Part shown: piece by piece, positions 25,711 through 34,337 of the stretch
Layout of the letters: every line of letters starts with the position of its first letter
Numbering within the stretch: position 1 is the first letter of the stretch
Assembly (NCBI GenBank): GCA_963682005.1
Contig: OY820914.1
Span: forward strand, 4,836,001-4,900,000
Source: CAIYUC01 sp963682005
GTDB taxonomy: Bacteria; Bacteroidota; Bacteroidia; Bacteroidales; FEN-979
DNA: 64,000 nucleotides
Direction of reading: 5' to 3'
Translations under genes and position numbers: made by a program
Notes under the pieces: model-generated
Told to the model about the DNA's origin: nothing
Database searches by the model: none
Seen by the model: the letters and a program-made list of their open reading frames with translations, nothing else

Positions 25711-28054
25711 AGTTAGCGCACAGGAAACTGAATCCGGGTATATGTTCCAGCATTCCTTTCCGGAGATGAAGAACACTTTTTATAACAGGTTCACCACACC
25801 GGGTATTGCCCGGGAACCGGAACAGATCATCAAAGGCAATCTTGCAGAGATTTTGTTTATCACCTCATATCCACCCAGGGAATGCGGCATCGCAACATAT
25901 TCCCAGGATCTGATCAAGGCCTTGAATAATAAGTTCAGCAATTCGTTTTCCATAAAAGTTTGTGCGCTGGAAGCAGGGATCGTAAATTATTCTTATCCCG
26001 ATGAAGTGAAGTATATTCTTGACACTTCTTCTGAGGAAGGTTTTGATAAACTGGCGGATAAAATCAACAGCGACGATCGCATTGAACTTGTGCTGATCCA
26101 GCATGAGTTCGGTTTTTACAAATTGCAGGAACAGGCGTTCCTTAAATTCCTTTATGAGCTGTCGAAGCCCGTTGCCATTGTGTTTCATACGGTGCTGCCA
26201 CATCCCGATGAGAAGTTGAAATCGAAGATCAGGTGCATTGCCGCTGTCTGTACTTCCATTATTGTGATGACCCATAATTCTGCGGGGATCTTAACCACCG
26301 ATTATGGCGTGGCGGAGGAGAAAATATCAGTCATCGCCCATGGAACCCACCTTGTTCCCCACCTGAGCGATAAATTCCTTAAGACGAAATACGGGTTGAA
26401 ATCAAGGAAAGTCCTTTCAACATTTGGACTTTTAAGTTCAGGTAAGAGCATTGAAACAACATTGGATGCCTTGCCATCCATCGTTAAACAACATCCGGAA
26501 GTTGTGTTCCTGATCATCGGAAAAACACATCCTGAAGTGGTGAACTCGGAAGGAGAAAAATACAGGGAGATGCTTGAGCAAAAAGTAATTGACAATTCAC
26601 TCCGGGATCATGTCGTCTTTATAAACAAATACCTGGCATTGCCGGAGCTTCTGGATTACCTTCAGCTGACCGATATCTACCTGTTTACCACGAGTGATCC
26701 GAACCAGGCGGTGAGTGGCACATTTGCATATGCCATGAGTTGCGCCTGCCCTATCATTTCGACCCCGATCCCGCACGCACGTGAAGTTCTGAAACAGGAT
26801 ACGGGAATCATCATTGATTTCCGGAGCTCAGAACAATTGGCGGACGCTGTCCTGCGACTACTGGATGATGAGTCACTGAGAAAAAGCATCAGTTCAAATA
26901 CCCTTCAGAATATCGTTTCAACAGCCTGGGAAAATTCCGCCGTCGGTCATGCCATGCTGTTTGAAAAAATTAGCGGAAATAAGATCTCATTGCAATACGA
27001 TCTCCCGGTCATCAACCTGAATCACCTGCACAAACTCACGACCAATACGGGCATGATCCAGTTTTCGAAGATCAATCTACCGGACCTGTCTTCCGGCTAT
27101 ACACTCGATGATAATGCACGGGCCTTGGTAGCCATGTCCATGTACTACAAGGAGACAGGCGATGCAAAGAGCCTCTATTACATAAAAAAATACCTCAGTT
27201 TCATCAAAAGATGCCAGCAACCCGCTGGTAACTTTCTAAACTATATCGGGAAGGACAATAACTTTACGGCGGAGAATGAAAAAGCCAACCTCGACGACGC
27301 CAATGGCAGAGCTGTATGGGCATTGGGTTTCACGGTATCCCTGGCTGACATTTTGCCGAGGGAACTCATTTTAAAAGCTGATTCAATCCTTGAAAAATCG
27401 TTGCACCCTCTCCCCGGTGTTACCTCAACCAGGGCTATGGCTTTTGCCATTAAAGGGTTATATTACCACCACAGTACAATAAAATCTCATGACAACCTTG
27501 TTCTTGTCAAAACCTTCGCTAATCGCCTGGTACAGATGTACAGGCATGAATCAAACGAAACGTGGGAATGGTTCGAGGGATATCTTACCTATGCCAACAG
27601 CATCCTGCCTGAAGCCATGCTGTATGCCTGGCTGCTGACAGGAGAAGCAGCTTATGAAGACATCGCCAGGTCGTCGTTCAGATTTCTTCTTTCACATACA
27701 TTTAATGAAAACGGGATAGAAGTAATTTCCAATAAACAATGGCTCCAAAAGGGTCAAAAGGCAGGTCATTATGGTGAACAACCCATTGATGTTGCATATA
27801 CCGTTATGACATTGAGCAAATTCTATGATGAATTCAAAGATGAAGATTACTTCACGAAGATGAAAATCGCATTTAATTGGTTCCTGGGGAGCAACAGGCT
27901 GCACCAGATCATCTATAATCCCTGTACCGGCGGTTGCTACGACGGCCTGGAGGAAACACATGTGAACCTGAACCAGGGGGCAGAATCCTCGGTGAGTTAC
28001 CTGATGGCAAGAATGACCATGGAAAAGTATAAAAAGGAATTGGAGAATTCCTGA
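25700..28054 (+). CDS. GT4 glycosyltransferase fused to an alpha/alpha-barrel hydrolase-like domain
   Basis: A 784-aa two-part protein. Residues about 48-430 form a GT-B glycosyltransferase of the GT4 type (FITSYPPRECGIATYSQDL at the start, then the SGTFAYAMSCACPIISTPI donor-site region). Residues about 440-780 look like a six-hairpin (alpha/alpha)6 domain, with SGYTLDDNARALVAM, WFEGYLTYANSILPEAMLYAW and QPIDVAYTVMTL. It probably makes or remodels a mannose-type glycan with the GH130 partner encoded just upstream. Cytoplasmic, with no signal peptide. Confidence 0.82.
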   Translation: MKNRVSAQETESGYMFQHSFPEMKNTFYNRFTTPGIAREPEQIIKGNLAEILFITSYPPRECGIATYSQDLIKALNNKFSNSFSIKVCALEAGIVNYSYPDEVKYILDTSSEEGFDKLADKINSDDRIELVLIQHEFGFYKLQEQAFLKFLYELSKPVAIVFHTVLPHPDEKLKSKIRCIAAVCTSIIVMTHNSAGILTTDYGVAEEKISVIAHGTHLVPHLSDKFLKTKYGLKSRKVLSTFGLLSSGKSIETTLDALPSIVKQHPEVVFLIIGKTHPEVVNSEGEKYREMLEQKVIDNSLRDHVVFINKYLALPELLDYLQLTDIYLFTTSDPNQAVSGTFAYAMSCACPIISTPIPHAREVLKQDTGIIIDFRSSEQLADAVLRLLDDESLRKSISSNTLQNIVSTAWENSAVGHAMLFEKISGNKISLQYDLPVINLNHLHKLTTNTGMIQFSKINLPDLSSGYTLDDNARALVAMSMYYKETGDAKSLYYIKKYLSFIKRCQQPAGNFLNYIGKDNNFTAENEKANLDDANGRAVWALGFTVSLADILPRELILKADSILEKSLHPLPGVTSTRAMAFAIKGLYYHHSTIKSHDNLVLVKTFANRLVQMYRHESNETWEWFEGYLTYANSILPEAMLYAWLLTGEAAYEDIARSSFRFLLSHTFNENGIEVISNKQWLQKGQKAGHYGEQPIDVAYTVMTLSKFYDEFKDEDYFTKMKIAFNWFLGSNRLHQIIYNPCTGGCYDGLEETHVNLNQGAESSVSYLMARMTMEKYKKELENS

Positions 28055-28080
28055 GTTTGAATTGCTAACATAGGTCTCAT

Positions 28081-30633
28081 TTGAAAACTGATATTACTTC
28101 AGGAATACATAACGGCCTGACTTCCGGCCAGGCAAAAGAAAAATTGCTGAGAGAAGGCTTTAACAGGCTTCCATCCTCAAAGCCCAAAAATTTATTCTCC
28201 ATCGCTCTTGGTGTCGTCAAAGAACCCATGTTCATCCTTTTGGTTGCCTGTGGCACTTTATATATGGTGATGGGTGACATGAAGGGAGGGATCATGCTTC
28301 TTGGGTTTGTACTGGTGATCATGGGCATCGAATTTTTCCAGGAAAAGAAGACTGAGAAGGCCCTGGATGCCCTGAAAAACATGGCAAGTCCGAGGGCTCT
28401 TGTAATCAGGGATGGCAGGGAAACGAGGATTGCCGGCTTCGAGGTAGTGACGGAAGACCTGATTGTTTTACAGGAAGGAGACCGGGTACCGGCAGATGCA
28501 ACTGTTTTGTCATCGGTCAGTTTACTGGCCGATGAATCACTGCTTACAGGGGAACCTGTGCCTGTCAGGAAAACAGATTGGGACGGCGCCGAAAAAAGAA
28601 CGCTTCCGGGAGGCGATGATTTGCCTTTTGTATATTCCGGGTCCATGATCGTACAGGGAAACGGGATCGCAAAAGTGACCGGGACCGGGACCAGCACTGA
28701 AATCGGGAAGATTGGCAAAGCGCTGGAGGGGGTCAAGGAAGAGCCAACAAGGCTGAAAAAGGAAATGGGATCGCTGGTTAAAAAAATAACCATCATCGCC
28801 GTGATCCTGTGTCTCCTCATTATTCTTGTTTACACCCTTCTCCGGGGAAGCCTGATCCACGGGATCCTTGCCGGAATAACACTGGCCATGGCCATATTGC
28901 CTGAAGAATTCCCCGTAATCCTTACCGTGTTCATGGCCCTTGGAGCCTGGAGGATGTCAAAAAGAAAAGTACTGACACGAAAGCCTTCTGCTATTGAAAC
29001 CCTCGGCTCCGCGACCGTTTTGTGTACCGACAAGACCGGTACGCTTACCTACAATAAAATGACGGTTTCACGGCTTTACAATGGAGAAGGTTTTCTGACC
29101 ATCGAAAATGAAGCACAGTTTGATGCCGGATTTCATGAGATCATTGAATATGGGATCTTATCCAGCCAGACCAATCCGTTTGATCCCATGGAAAAAGCGA
29201 TACTCAGCCTGGGAGACCGGTACCTTAAAGGCACTGAACATCTTCACAGGGACTGGGAAATGATCAGGGAATACCCGCTTTCGAGGGAGATGCTTGCCAT
29301 GTCCCGTGTTTTTTCCTCCAAAAACAAACAGGAAAAGATCATTGCAACAAAAGGAGCTCCTGAAGCCATTATGGAACTTTGTCACCTGGATGAAAAAGAA
29401 AAAACCCGGTTGTCGCTTGCCGTCGAAGAACTGGCTGCGGCAGGATTGAGGGTTATAGGAGTTGCAAACTCAAAGATCAATGGATCGGGCCTGCCGGCAA
29501 TTCAGCACGATATTTCATTCCGGTTTATCGGTTTGATCGGATTATCAGATCCTATCCGAAGCAATGTGAAAGAGGCCGTAAACGAATGTTATACAGCAGG
29601 GATCCGGGTGATCATGATTACTGGGGACTACCCTGTTACCGCCATTCATATTGCCGGGGAAATTGGTCTTGAGAATCCGGAAAGCTGCATCACGGGCCAG
29701 GAACTGGAGGCCATGACAGAGGATGAATTATGCAACAGGATCAAGGATGTCAATGTTTTTGCCAGGATCGTTCCGGAACAAAAATTAAAAATTGTAAATG
29801 CATTAAAGAAAAACAAGGAGATCGTTGCCATGACAGGCGATGGAATAAATGATGCTCCAGCCATCAAATCAGCCAATATCGGGATAGCAATGGGAGAAAA
29901 GGGAACGGATGTGGCAAGGGAAGCCTCCTCCCTGGTCCTGATGGACGATAACTTCTCATCAATCGTAGGGGCTATTAAAATGGGCAGACGCATATTCGAC
30001 AACCTGCAGAAAGCTTTTGGTTATACATTCGCCATTCATGTACCGATCGCCGGATTGTCCCTGATTCCAATATTGATGGCAAATTTACCACTGATCTTAT
30101 GGCCGGTTCACATCGTATTCCTTGAACTGATCATCGATCCGGCATGCTCCATCATTTTCGAAGCGGAAAAAGAAGAGTTCAAGATAATGAACCGCCCTCC
30201 AAAGAAATCCGATGAGCCATTCTTCGGGGCCAAAAAAATACTCCTCAGTTGTTTGCAGGGTGCAGGCATCCTGATCATCACCCTTGCGGTTTACTTCTTT
30301 GGCTTGTATTCTGGTTATGATGAAGGCTCAATAAGGGCAATGGCCTTCACCACCCTGATCATTTCCAACATCGCCATTATCCTTACAAACCGTTCCTGGA
30401 CCGATAATATATTTAAGATCCTGGCCACACCGAACAGGGCAGTCATATGGGTTACCTCCGGAGCGGTCATATTCCTCACTATGAGTCTGACTGTTCCTTT
30501 CTTTCTCGACCTGTTCCAGTTCCACAGGATCTCCCTGGTAAGCATCCTTATCTGCACCCTGGCAGGGTTAACATCCATCGTTTGGTTTGAACTGCACAAA
30601 ATGATCAGGAGGAGGAGACAGATACCCCTGTAG
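28081..30633 (+). CDS. P2-type cation-transporting ATPase (Ca2+-like)
   Basis: An 850-aa P-type ATPase. LTGEP (155-159), the M4 motif PEEFP (274-278), DKTGT with the phosphorylated Asp at 317, and GDGINDAPAI near residue 585 are all intact. The M4 and M6 sequences (IVFLELIIDPACSIIFEAE) place it near bacterial Ca2+ or general cation pumps. The start is TTG 28081: no ATG or GTG gives the conserved N-terminal GLTSGQAKEKLLREGFNRL, and an in-frame stop lies just upstream. It is the last gene of the site A unit, 26 bp after the glycosyltransferase. Confidence 0.88.
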   Translation: MKTDITSGIHNGLTSGQAKEKLLREGFNRLPSSKPKNLFSIALGVVKEPMFILLVACGTLYMVMGDMKGGIMLLGFVLVIMGIEFFQEKKTEKALDALKNMASPRALVIRDGRETRIAGFEVVTEDLIVLQEGDRVPADATVLSSVSLLADESLLTGEPVPVRKTDWDGAEKRTLPGGDDLPFVYSGSMIVQGNGIAKVTGTGTSTEIGKIGKALEGVKEEPTRLKKEMGSLVKKITIIAVILCLLIILVYTLLRGSLIHGILAGITLAMAILPEEFPVILTVFMALGAWRMSKRKVLTRKPSAIETLGSATVLCTDKTGTLTYNKMTVSRLYNGEGFLTIENEAQFDAGFHEIIEYGILSSQTNPFDPMEKAILSLGDRYLKGTEHLHRDWEMIREYPLSREMLAMSRVFSSKNKQEKIIATKGAPEAIMELCHLDEKEKTRLSLAVEELAAAGLRVIGVANSKINGSGLPAIQHDISFRFIGLIGLSDPIRSNVKEAVNECYTAGIRVIMITGDYPVTAIHIAGEIGLENPESCITGQELEAMTEDELCNRIKDVNVFARIVPEQKLKIVNALKKNKEIVAMTGDGINDAPAIKSANIGIAMGEKGTDVAREASSLVLMDDNFSSIVGAIKMGRRIFDNLQKAFGYTFAIHVPIAGLSLIPILMANLPLILWPVHIVFLELIIDPACSIIFEAEKEEFKIMNRPPKKSDEPFFGAKKILLSCLQGAGILIITLAVYFFGLYSGYDEGSIRAMAFTTLIISNIAIILTNRSWTDNIFKILATPNRAVIWVTSGAVIFLTMSLTVPFFLDLFQFHRISLVSILICTLAGLTSIVWFELHKMIRRRRQIPL

Positions 30634-30639
30634 GAATCT

Positions 30640-30695
30640 TGTAACTTTAAAATGATTTCTTGTAATACTGAATAGCCTGAATACGCTGACCTTTG
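30640..30695 (+). promoter_or_regulatory. Shared 56-bp promoter, site G
   Basis: TGTAAC (30640-30645), 15 nt, TGTAAT (30661-30666), 21 nt, GACCTTTG (30688-30695). It starts 6 bp after the ATPase stop codon and drives the gene at 30740. Confidence 0.83.
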
Positions 30696-30739
30696 CATTG
30701 CGTTACCAATAGCATAGTGACCATGGACCTAGATCCGCA

Positions 30740-31207
30740 ATGAAGTGTATATCTTGCAAACAAATAAAAATGAACCCATTTGATTCCCTGACCGCCCCGG
30801 AAACCGAAGCATTCCTAAAGTTTCCTGTTTACATATCCCTTCTTGCAGCCAATGGCGATCTCGGGATGGATGATACCGCAAAATCATCTGCCATCAAATT
30901 CGCCCATATAAAAACCTTTTCATGCCCTCCACTCCTTGTAAACTTTTACAAGGAGGCCGACAATGCCTTTGAGAATAATATAAAGCAGCTCGATAACGAT
31001 CTTCCAAAGGAAAGGGACCGCAGGGAAGCCGCGATCAGGCAGGAATTGCTGATCCTTGAAAACATCCTGCTTAAGCTGGGTAAAACCTATATTTCCGTAA
31101 TGCATAAAAGTATGGGATCTTTTAAAGAGCATGTGTCAAAGGCACACCATAACGTGCTGGTAGACTTCATATTCCCGGTTCCGATACCGGGACTTACGGA
31201 TGAATAG
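30740..31207 (+). CDS. Unknown protein under a shared promoter
   Basis: A 155-aa cytoplasmic protein that I do not recognise. It starts with a possible CxxC (MKCISCKQ, Cys 3 and 6), or it begins at Met 11 (MNPFDSLTAPE, 30770). The body is alpha-helical (PPLLVNFYKEADNAFENNIKQL and REAAIRQELLILENILLKLGKTY), compatible with a helical bundle or a TerB-like fold. The shared promoter places it in the same regulon as the stress genes. Confidence 0.7.
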   Translation: MKCISCKQIKMNPFDSLTAPETEAFLKFPVYISLLAANGDLGMDDTAKSSAIKFAHIKTFSCPPLLVNFYKEADNAFENNIKQLDNDLPKERDRREAAIRQELLILENILLKLGKTYISVMHKSMGSFKEHVSKAHHNVLVDFIFPVPIPGLTDE

Positions 31208-31451
31208 AATGATAAAACGCATGTTATCAGAAGAACAATTCATTGTGACAGATCAAATGGGCTACTGGCCGGGTAATCTGGGAAGTATGGCAAGCGTGAA
31301 AACCTGGAGAAAAAACAAATCACCAGGAACCGATAGCGGTGATCAATATCCTTTGTAAGTTTGCATAAAAATTATCAGGAAGTGATCCTTCCTTTTCAGT
31401 TATGAAAAAACTATCCTGAATAATCGAACCTGATCCCAAAACAATTAACCT

Positions 31452-32003
31452 ATGAGAAGAGAAGAACAGAACCTTTCAGATGGAAAAATGCTGAGGAAAT
31501 TTGCAGAAGAAGAACTTAAAAAAGTAAACAAGGAGGATAATCCGGGTTTCGAAGCCGACTCAAAAAAACTTCTTCATGAACTTCAGGTTCATCAGATCGA
31601 ACTGGAAATGATGAATGAAATGTTGCTCCAGGCAAATGGAACTGCGGAACAAGCCTTGAAAAAATACACAATGCTATACGATTTTTCTCCGATGGGTTAT
31701 TTTACGCTTGACAATGACTGCAGTATCCGCGACCTGAACTTTACCGGGGCTGAAATGCTTGGTGATAAGCGGTTCAGCCTGGAAAATACCAACTTCAAAT
31801 TATTTGTAACCGAGAAGTCCCTTCCGGCCTTCAACACATTTTTCGACACACTCTTTTCCAGCAATGCAAAAGAATCGTGTGAAGTGACACTGGGGTATGA
31901 CAATAAAATCTTATGCGAGGTTTATATGGAAGGCATCGTTACCGGGGATGACAGGAAGTGTCTTCTCTCAGTGGTCGATATTTCAAACTTTAAGAAGAAG
32001 TAA
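31452..32003 (+). CDS. Orphan PAS-domain sensory protein
   Basis: A 183-aa protein with an N-terminal coiled helix (KLLHELQVHQIELEMMNEMLLQA, a linker normally seen in hybrid histidine kinases of Bacteroidota) and one PAS domain (about 72-183). No kinase, GGDEF or HTH output follows, since the frame ends with SVVDISNFKKK and stop. It may be a free-standing sensor that works through a partner, or the remains of a kinase. I saw no kinase remnant in the 136 bp downstream. Confidence 0.78.
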   Translation: MRREEQNLSDGKMLRKFAEEELKKVNKEDNPGFEADSKKLLHELQVHQIELEMMNEMLLQANGTAEQALKKYTMLYDFSPMGYFTLDNDCSIRDLNFTGAEMLGDKRFSLENTNFKLFVTEKSLPAFNTFFDTLFSSNAKESCEVTLGYDNKILCEVYMEGIVTGDDRKCLLSVVDISNFKKK

Positions 32004-32139
32004 AAAAACGATAGGGTGCCTTTCACCACTCCTTTGCGGTTACCCCGGGAACAACCCTCACATCATGTTTTAAGCAGATGGTAACTGATTCTCACTGATT
32101 GCCAGACTTCGGATTTAGTCGGGAACAGCCTGTGAAAAA

Positions 32140-32508
32140 TCACATTTCTTTAAACCAAACTTCATAGTCATCATCAGGGCCCGTAAAGATCCCGCTGTTT
32201 GTTGCAGTGGCCTTTAAGAAAGTCCTCCGGTTATCCTGCGTTAGGATTTCATAAGTCGATTTCATTTTCTTGATCAGATGGGGTTTGTCTTTGAATTCTT
32301 TAAGAACCTTCGGCTTATCATCATGCAGGTCATATTCGCTTTTTATCTCCCCGATCACAAATTCATCCACCTGGGGCAGATGATTTAGACGAAAGTCGAA
32401 ATAAATCGTGGCAATTCTTTTCCCCGTCAACCCTTTTACCCTCTCCAGGGTCAGGATCCTTGTAATTCCTCCTTCAACCGCTTTTCTCATTTCTTCCAGT
32501 GATGCCAT
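32140..32508 (-). CDS. Hypothetical protein
   Basis: A 122-aa protein on the strand opposite its neighbours. It is rich in Lys, Asp and Glu, with IATIYFDFRLNHLPQVDEFVIGEIKSEYDLHDDKPK in the middle and YEVWFKEM at the end. I do not recognise it. Codon use looks normal and the frame is full, so it is probably a real gene. Confidence 0.55.
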   Translation of the reverse strand: MASLEEMRKAVEGGITRILTLERVKGLTGKRIATIYFDFRLNHLPQVDEFVIGEIKSEYDLHDDKPKVLKEFKDKPHLIKKMKSTYEILTQDNRRTFLKATATNSGIFTGPDDDYEVWFKEM

Positions 32509-32843
32509 ATGCTTGCCGCCGCATTGTTTTCCTGTTGCCGCCAGGGATATTTAATAAGGTTGGATCACATCGTGAGTACCGCTATATTGTCAGTTGAAAA
32601 TGTGCGGAACTCCATAGGAATAACTGATTAACCCCTTTATTTTCGGTTTGTTCCGAATGAACCTGACACTTACGAATGAAATGTGATTTATTTTCCAAAT
32701 ATTGGCAATCCTGCTTTCCGGCACGTTACATGATTATGATAAAACATTACAAAAAAAACAGGAGTCAGGGTTGCTTCTCCTGATGATATAAACCTGGAGA
32801 ACGTTTTAAAGCCATACGGCCATGGCGGAACAAATGTGAATTA

Positions 32844-32899
32844 TGTAAGTAATTTAAAAAATTGTGTAACGGGAATTCCCGGGTGCATATCGATCTTTA
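32844..32899 (+). promoter_or_regulatory. Shared 56-bp promoter, site F (UspA-bacterioferritin unit)
   Basis: TGTAAG (32844-32849), 15 nt, TGTAAC (32865-32870), 21 nt, GATCTTTA (32892-32899). The -7 octamer is the weakest of the ten, but the spacing is exact. The remaining bases of the 32509-32929 gap hold nothing I can name. Confidence 0.75.
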
Positions 32900-32929
32900 C
32901 TCAATTGTAAAATTGAAATCATTTTCTCT

Positions 32930-33034
32930 ATGGAAAGGTTTGGAAAGATAGCAATTCCGCTTGTTGTAGTGGTCGTTTCAATTACCTTGATCTTCTTTCT
33001 CGTTGCGTACATCGTAAACCGTTTGGTCATTTGA
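32930..33034 (+). CDS. 34-aa single-helix membrane peptide
   Basis: A short frame starting at ATG 32930, 31 nt after the -7 box of site F, encodes MERFGKIAIPL, a strongly hydrophobic helix (VVVVVSITLIFFLVAYIV) and NRLVI. It has one transmembrane segment and a basic N-terminus. The position right behind the promoter and the clean helix argue that it is real. Homology was not checked. Confidence 0.6.
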   Translation: MERFGKIAIPLVVVVVSITLIFFLVAYIVNRLVI

Positions 33035-33081
33035 ACAAGGAATAACCCATATTCTGGTTTTTAATCATATACATTTATTTT

Positions 33082-33315
33082 ATGAAAAACAGTGTCAGTA
33101 ATTTGAACCTGCCTAACAGTCCTGCAGGGCAGAGTGAAAGAATTCATCTCCGGAAGTTATCGGGTGGATCTTCCATAAACAACATTTGTATTTCCGCGCC
33201 GGTTGATTACCAGGAAACATATTACGATGAAGCCGCGGAAAATAGCTTTTACACAGAGCAGCTCTCATCAGGATCACGTAAAATAAAAGAAAATAAAATA
33301 AAACAACGAGGATAA
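33082..33315 (+). CDS. Small acidic-motif protein (YQExYYDE family)
   Basis: A 77-aa protein of unknown function. The motif YQETYYDEAAENSFY (about 43-57) is nearly repeated in the 58-aa protein at 36635 (YQEGYYDEEEETKFY). Here it is followed 11 bp later by uspA; in the other locus it is followed by the remnant of a uspA gene. The pair small protein plus UspA therefore seems to be a unit. Confidence 0.65.
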   Translation: MKNSVSNLNLPNSPAGQSERIHLRKLSGGSSINNICISAPVDYQETYYDEAAENSFYTEQLSSGSRKIKENKIKQRG

Positions 33316-33326
33316 AACTCTGAACG

Positions 33327-33797
33327 ATGAAAAAAATATTGATTGCACTTGATTATGATCCTACCGCCCAAAAGGTGGCTGAAACCGGCTTTTCCTTGGC
33401 TAAAGCGATGAATGCCGAGGTGATCCTGTTGCACGTAATAACAGATCCGGTCTATTATTCCTCAACTGAATATTCACCGATCCTGGGATTTTCCGGCTAT
33501 ATGGAAGCCGGTCCGTTGCAGCTGAATGATCCGATTGGCCTGGAAAAAGCCTCGCGGTACTTTCTTGACAAGGTAAAAAATCATCTTGCTGATAAAACCA
33601 TTCAAACCATGGTAAAGGAAGGTGATTTTGCGGAGAACATCATAAAGACTGCAAAAAGTGTGCATGCTGATATTATAGTCCTGGGTTCGCACAGCCGGAG
33701 ATGGCTTGAAGAAATACTGGTAGGAAGTGTTACAGAGAAAGTGCTTCACCACTCTTCCATCCCGCTGTTTATCATTCCAACGAAAAAACACGATTAA
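33327..33797 (+). CDS. Universal stress protein UspA
   Basis: A 156-aa single Usp domain. It opens with KKILIALDYDPTAQKVAETGFSLAKAMNAEVILLHV and ends with the ATP-binding signature G-x2-x-G type in VLGSHSRRWLEEILVGSVTEKVLHHSSIPLFIIP. It probably binds ATP and acts in starvation or oxygen stress. It lies between the small YQExYYDE protein and bacterioferritin under site F. Confidence 0.93.
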   Translation: MKKILIALDYDPTAQKVAETGFSLAKAMNAEVILLHVITDPVYYSSTEYSPILGFSGYMEAGPLQLNDPIGLEKASRYFLDKVKNHLADKTIQTMVKEGDFAENIIKTAKSVHADIIVLGSHSRRWLEEILVGSVTEKVLHHSSIPLFIIPTKKHD

Positions 33798-33856
33798 CAG
33801 CCCCGGTACAAGGAATGAATTATAAAGGATCTCTGCACTAAAATGAAAGGAAAAGA

Positions 33857-34336
33857 ATGAAAGGAAACAAAAAATTAGTCGCAGTTCTGAATTCGCTTCT
33901 GGCAGATGAACTCACAGCGATAAACCAGTACATGGTGCATTCGGAAATGTGTGATAACTGGGGATACATTAAGCTTCATACGGCGATCAGGAAACAGGCC
34001 ATGGATGAGATGCATCATGCCGAATGGCTTATCGAGCGGATCATTTTTTATGATGGGACTCCAACTGTATCAAAACTCAATACGATAAAGATCGGCAAGA
34101 CTGTTCCGGAAATGATCGGGAACGACAGCGACGACGAACTTGATGCTGTTCACGCTTATAATGACGCCATCAAACTGGCTCGCGAAGCTGATGACCAGGC
34201 CACCGTTGACCTGCTGGCCATGATCCTTAAAATGGAAGAAGGCCATGCCGACTGGGCGGAAGCTCAGCGTTCACAGATTGATCAGATGGGCCTGGAGAAT
34301 TACCTTGCAACACAGACCGTCTGCCCTGTTAATTGA
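33857..34336 (+). CDS. bfr: Bacterioferritin
   Basis: A 159-aa haem-containing ferritin that oxidises and stores iron in a 24-mer shell. Numbering matches the E. coli protein exactly: ferroxidase ligands Glu18, Glu51, His54, Glu94, Glu127 and His130, Tyr25, and the haem-ligand Met52 in DEMHHAE are all present. It lies between uspA and an Nramp-like transporter, so iron handling is part of this stress unit. Confidence 0.95.
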   Translation: MKGNKKLVAVLNSLLADELTAINQYMVHSEMCDNWGYIKLHTAIRKQAMDEMHHAEWLIERIIFYDGTPTVSKLNTIKIGKTVPEMIGNDSDDELDAVHAYNDAIKLAREADDQATVDLLAMILKMEEGHADWAEAQRSQIDQMGLENYLATQTVCPVN

Positions 34337-34337
34337 T

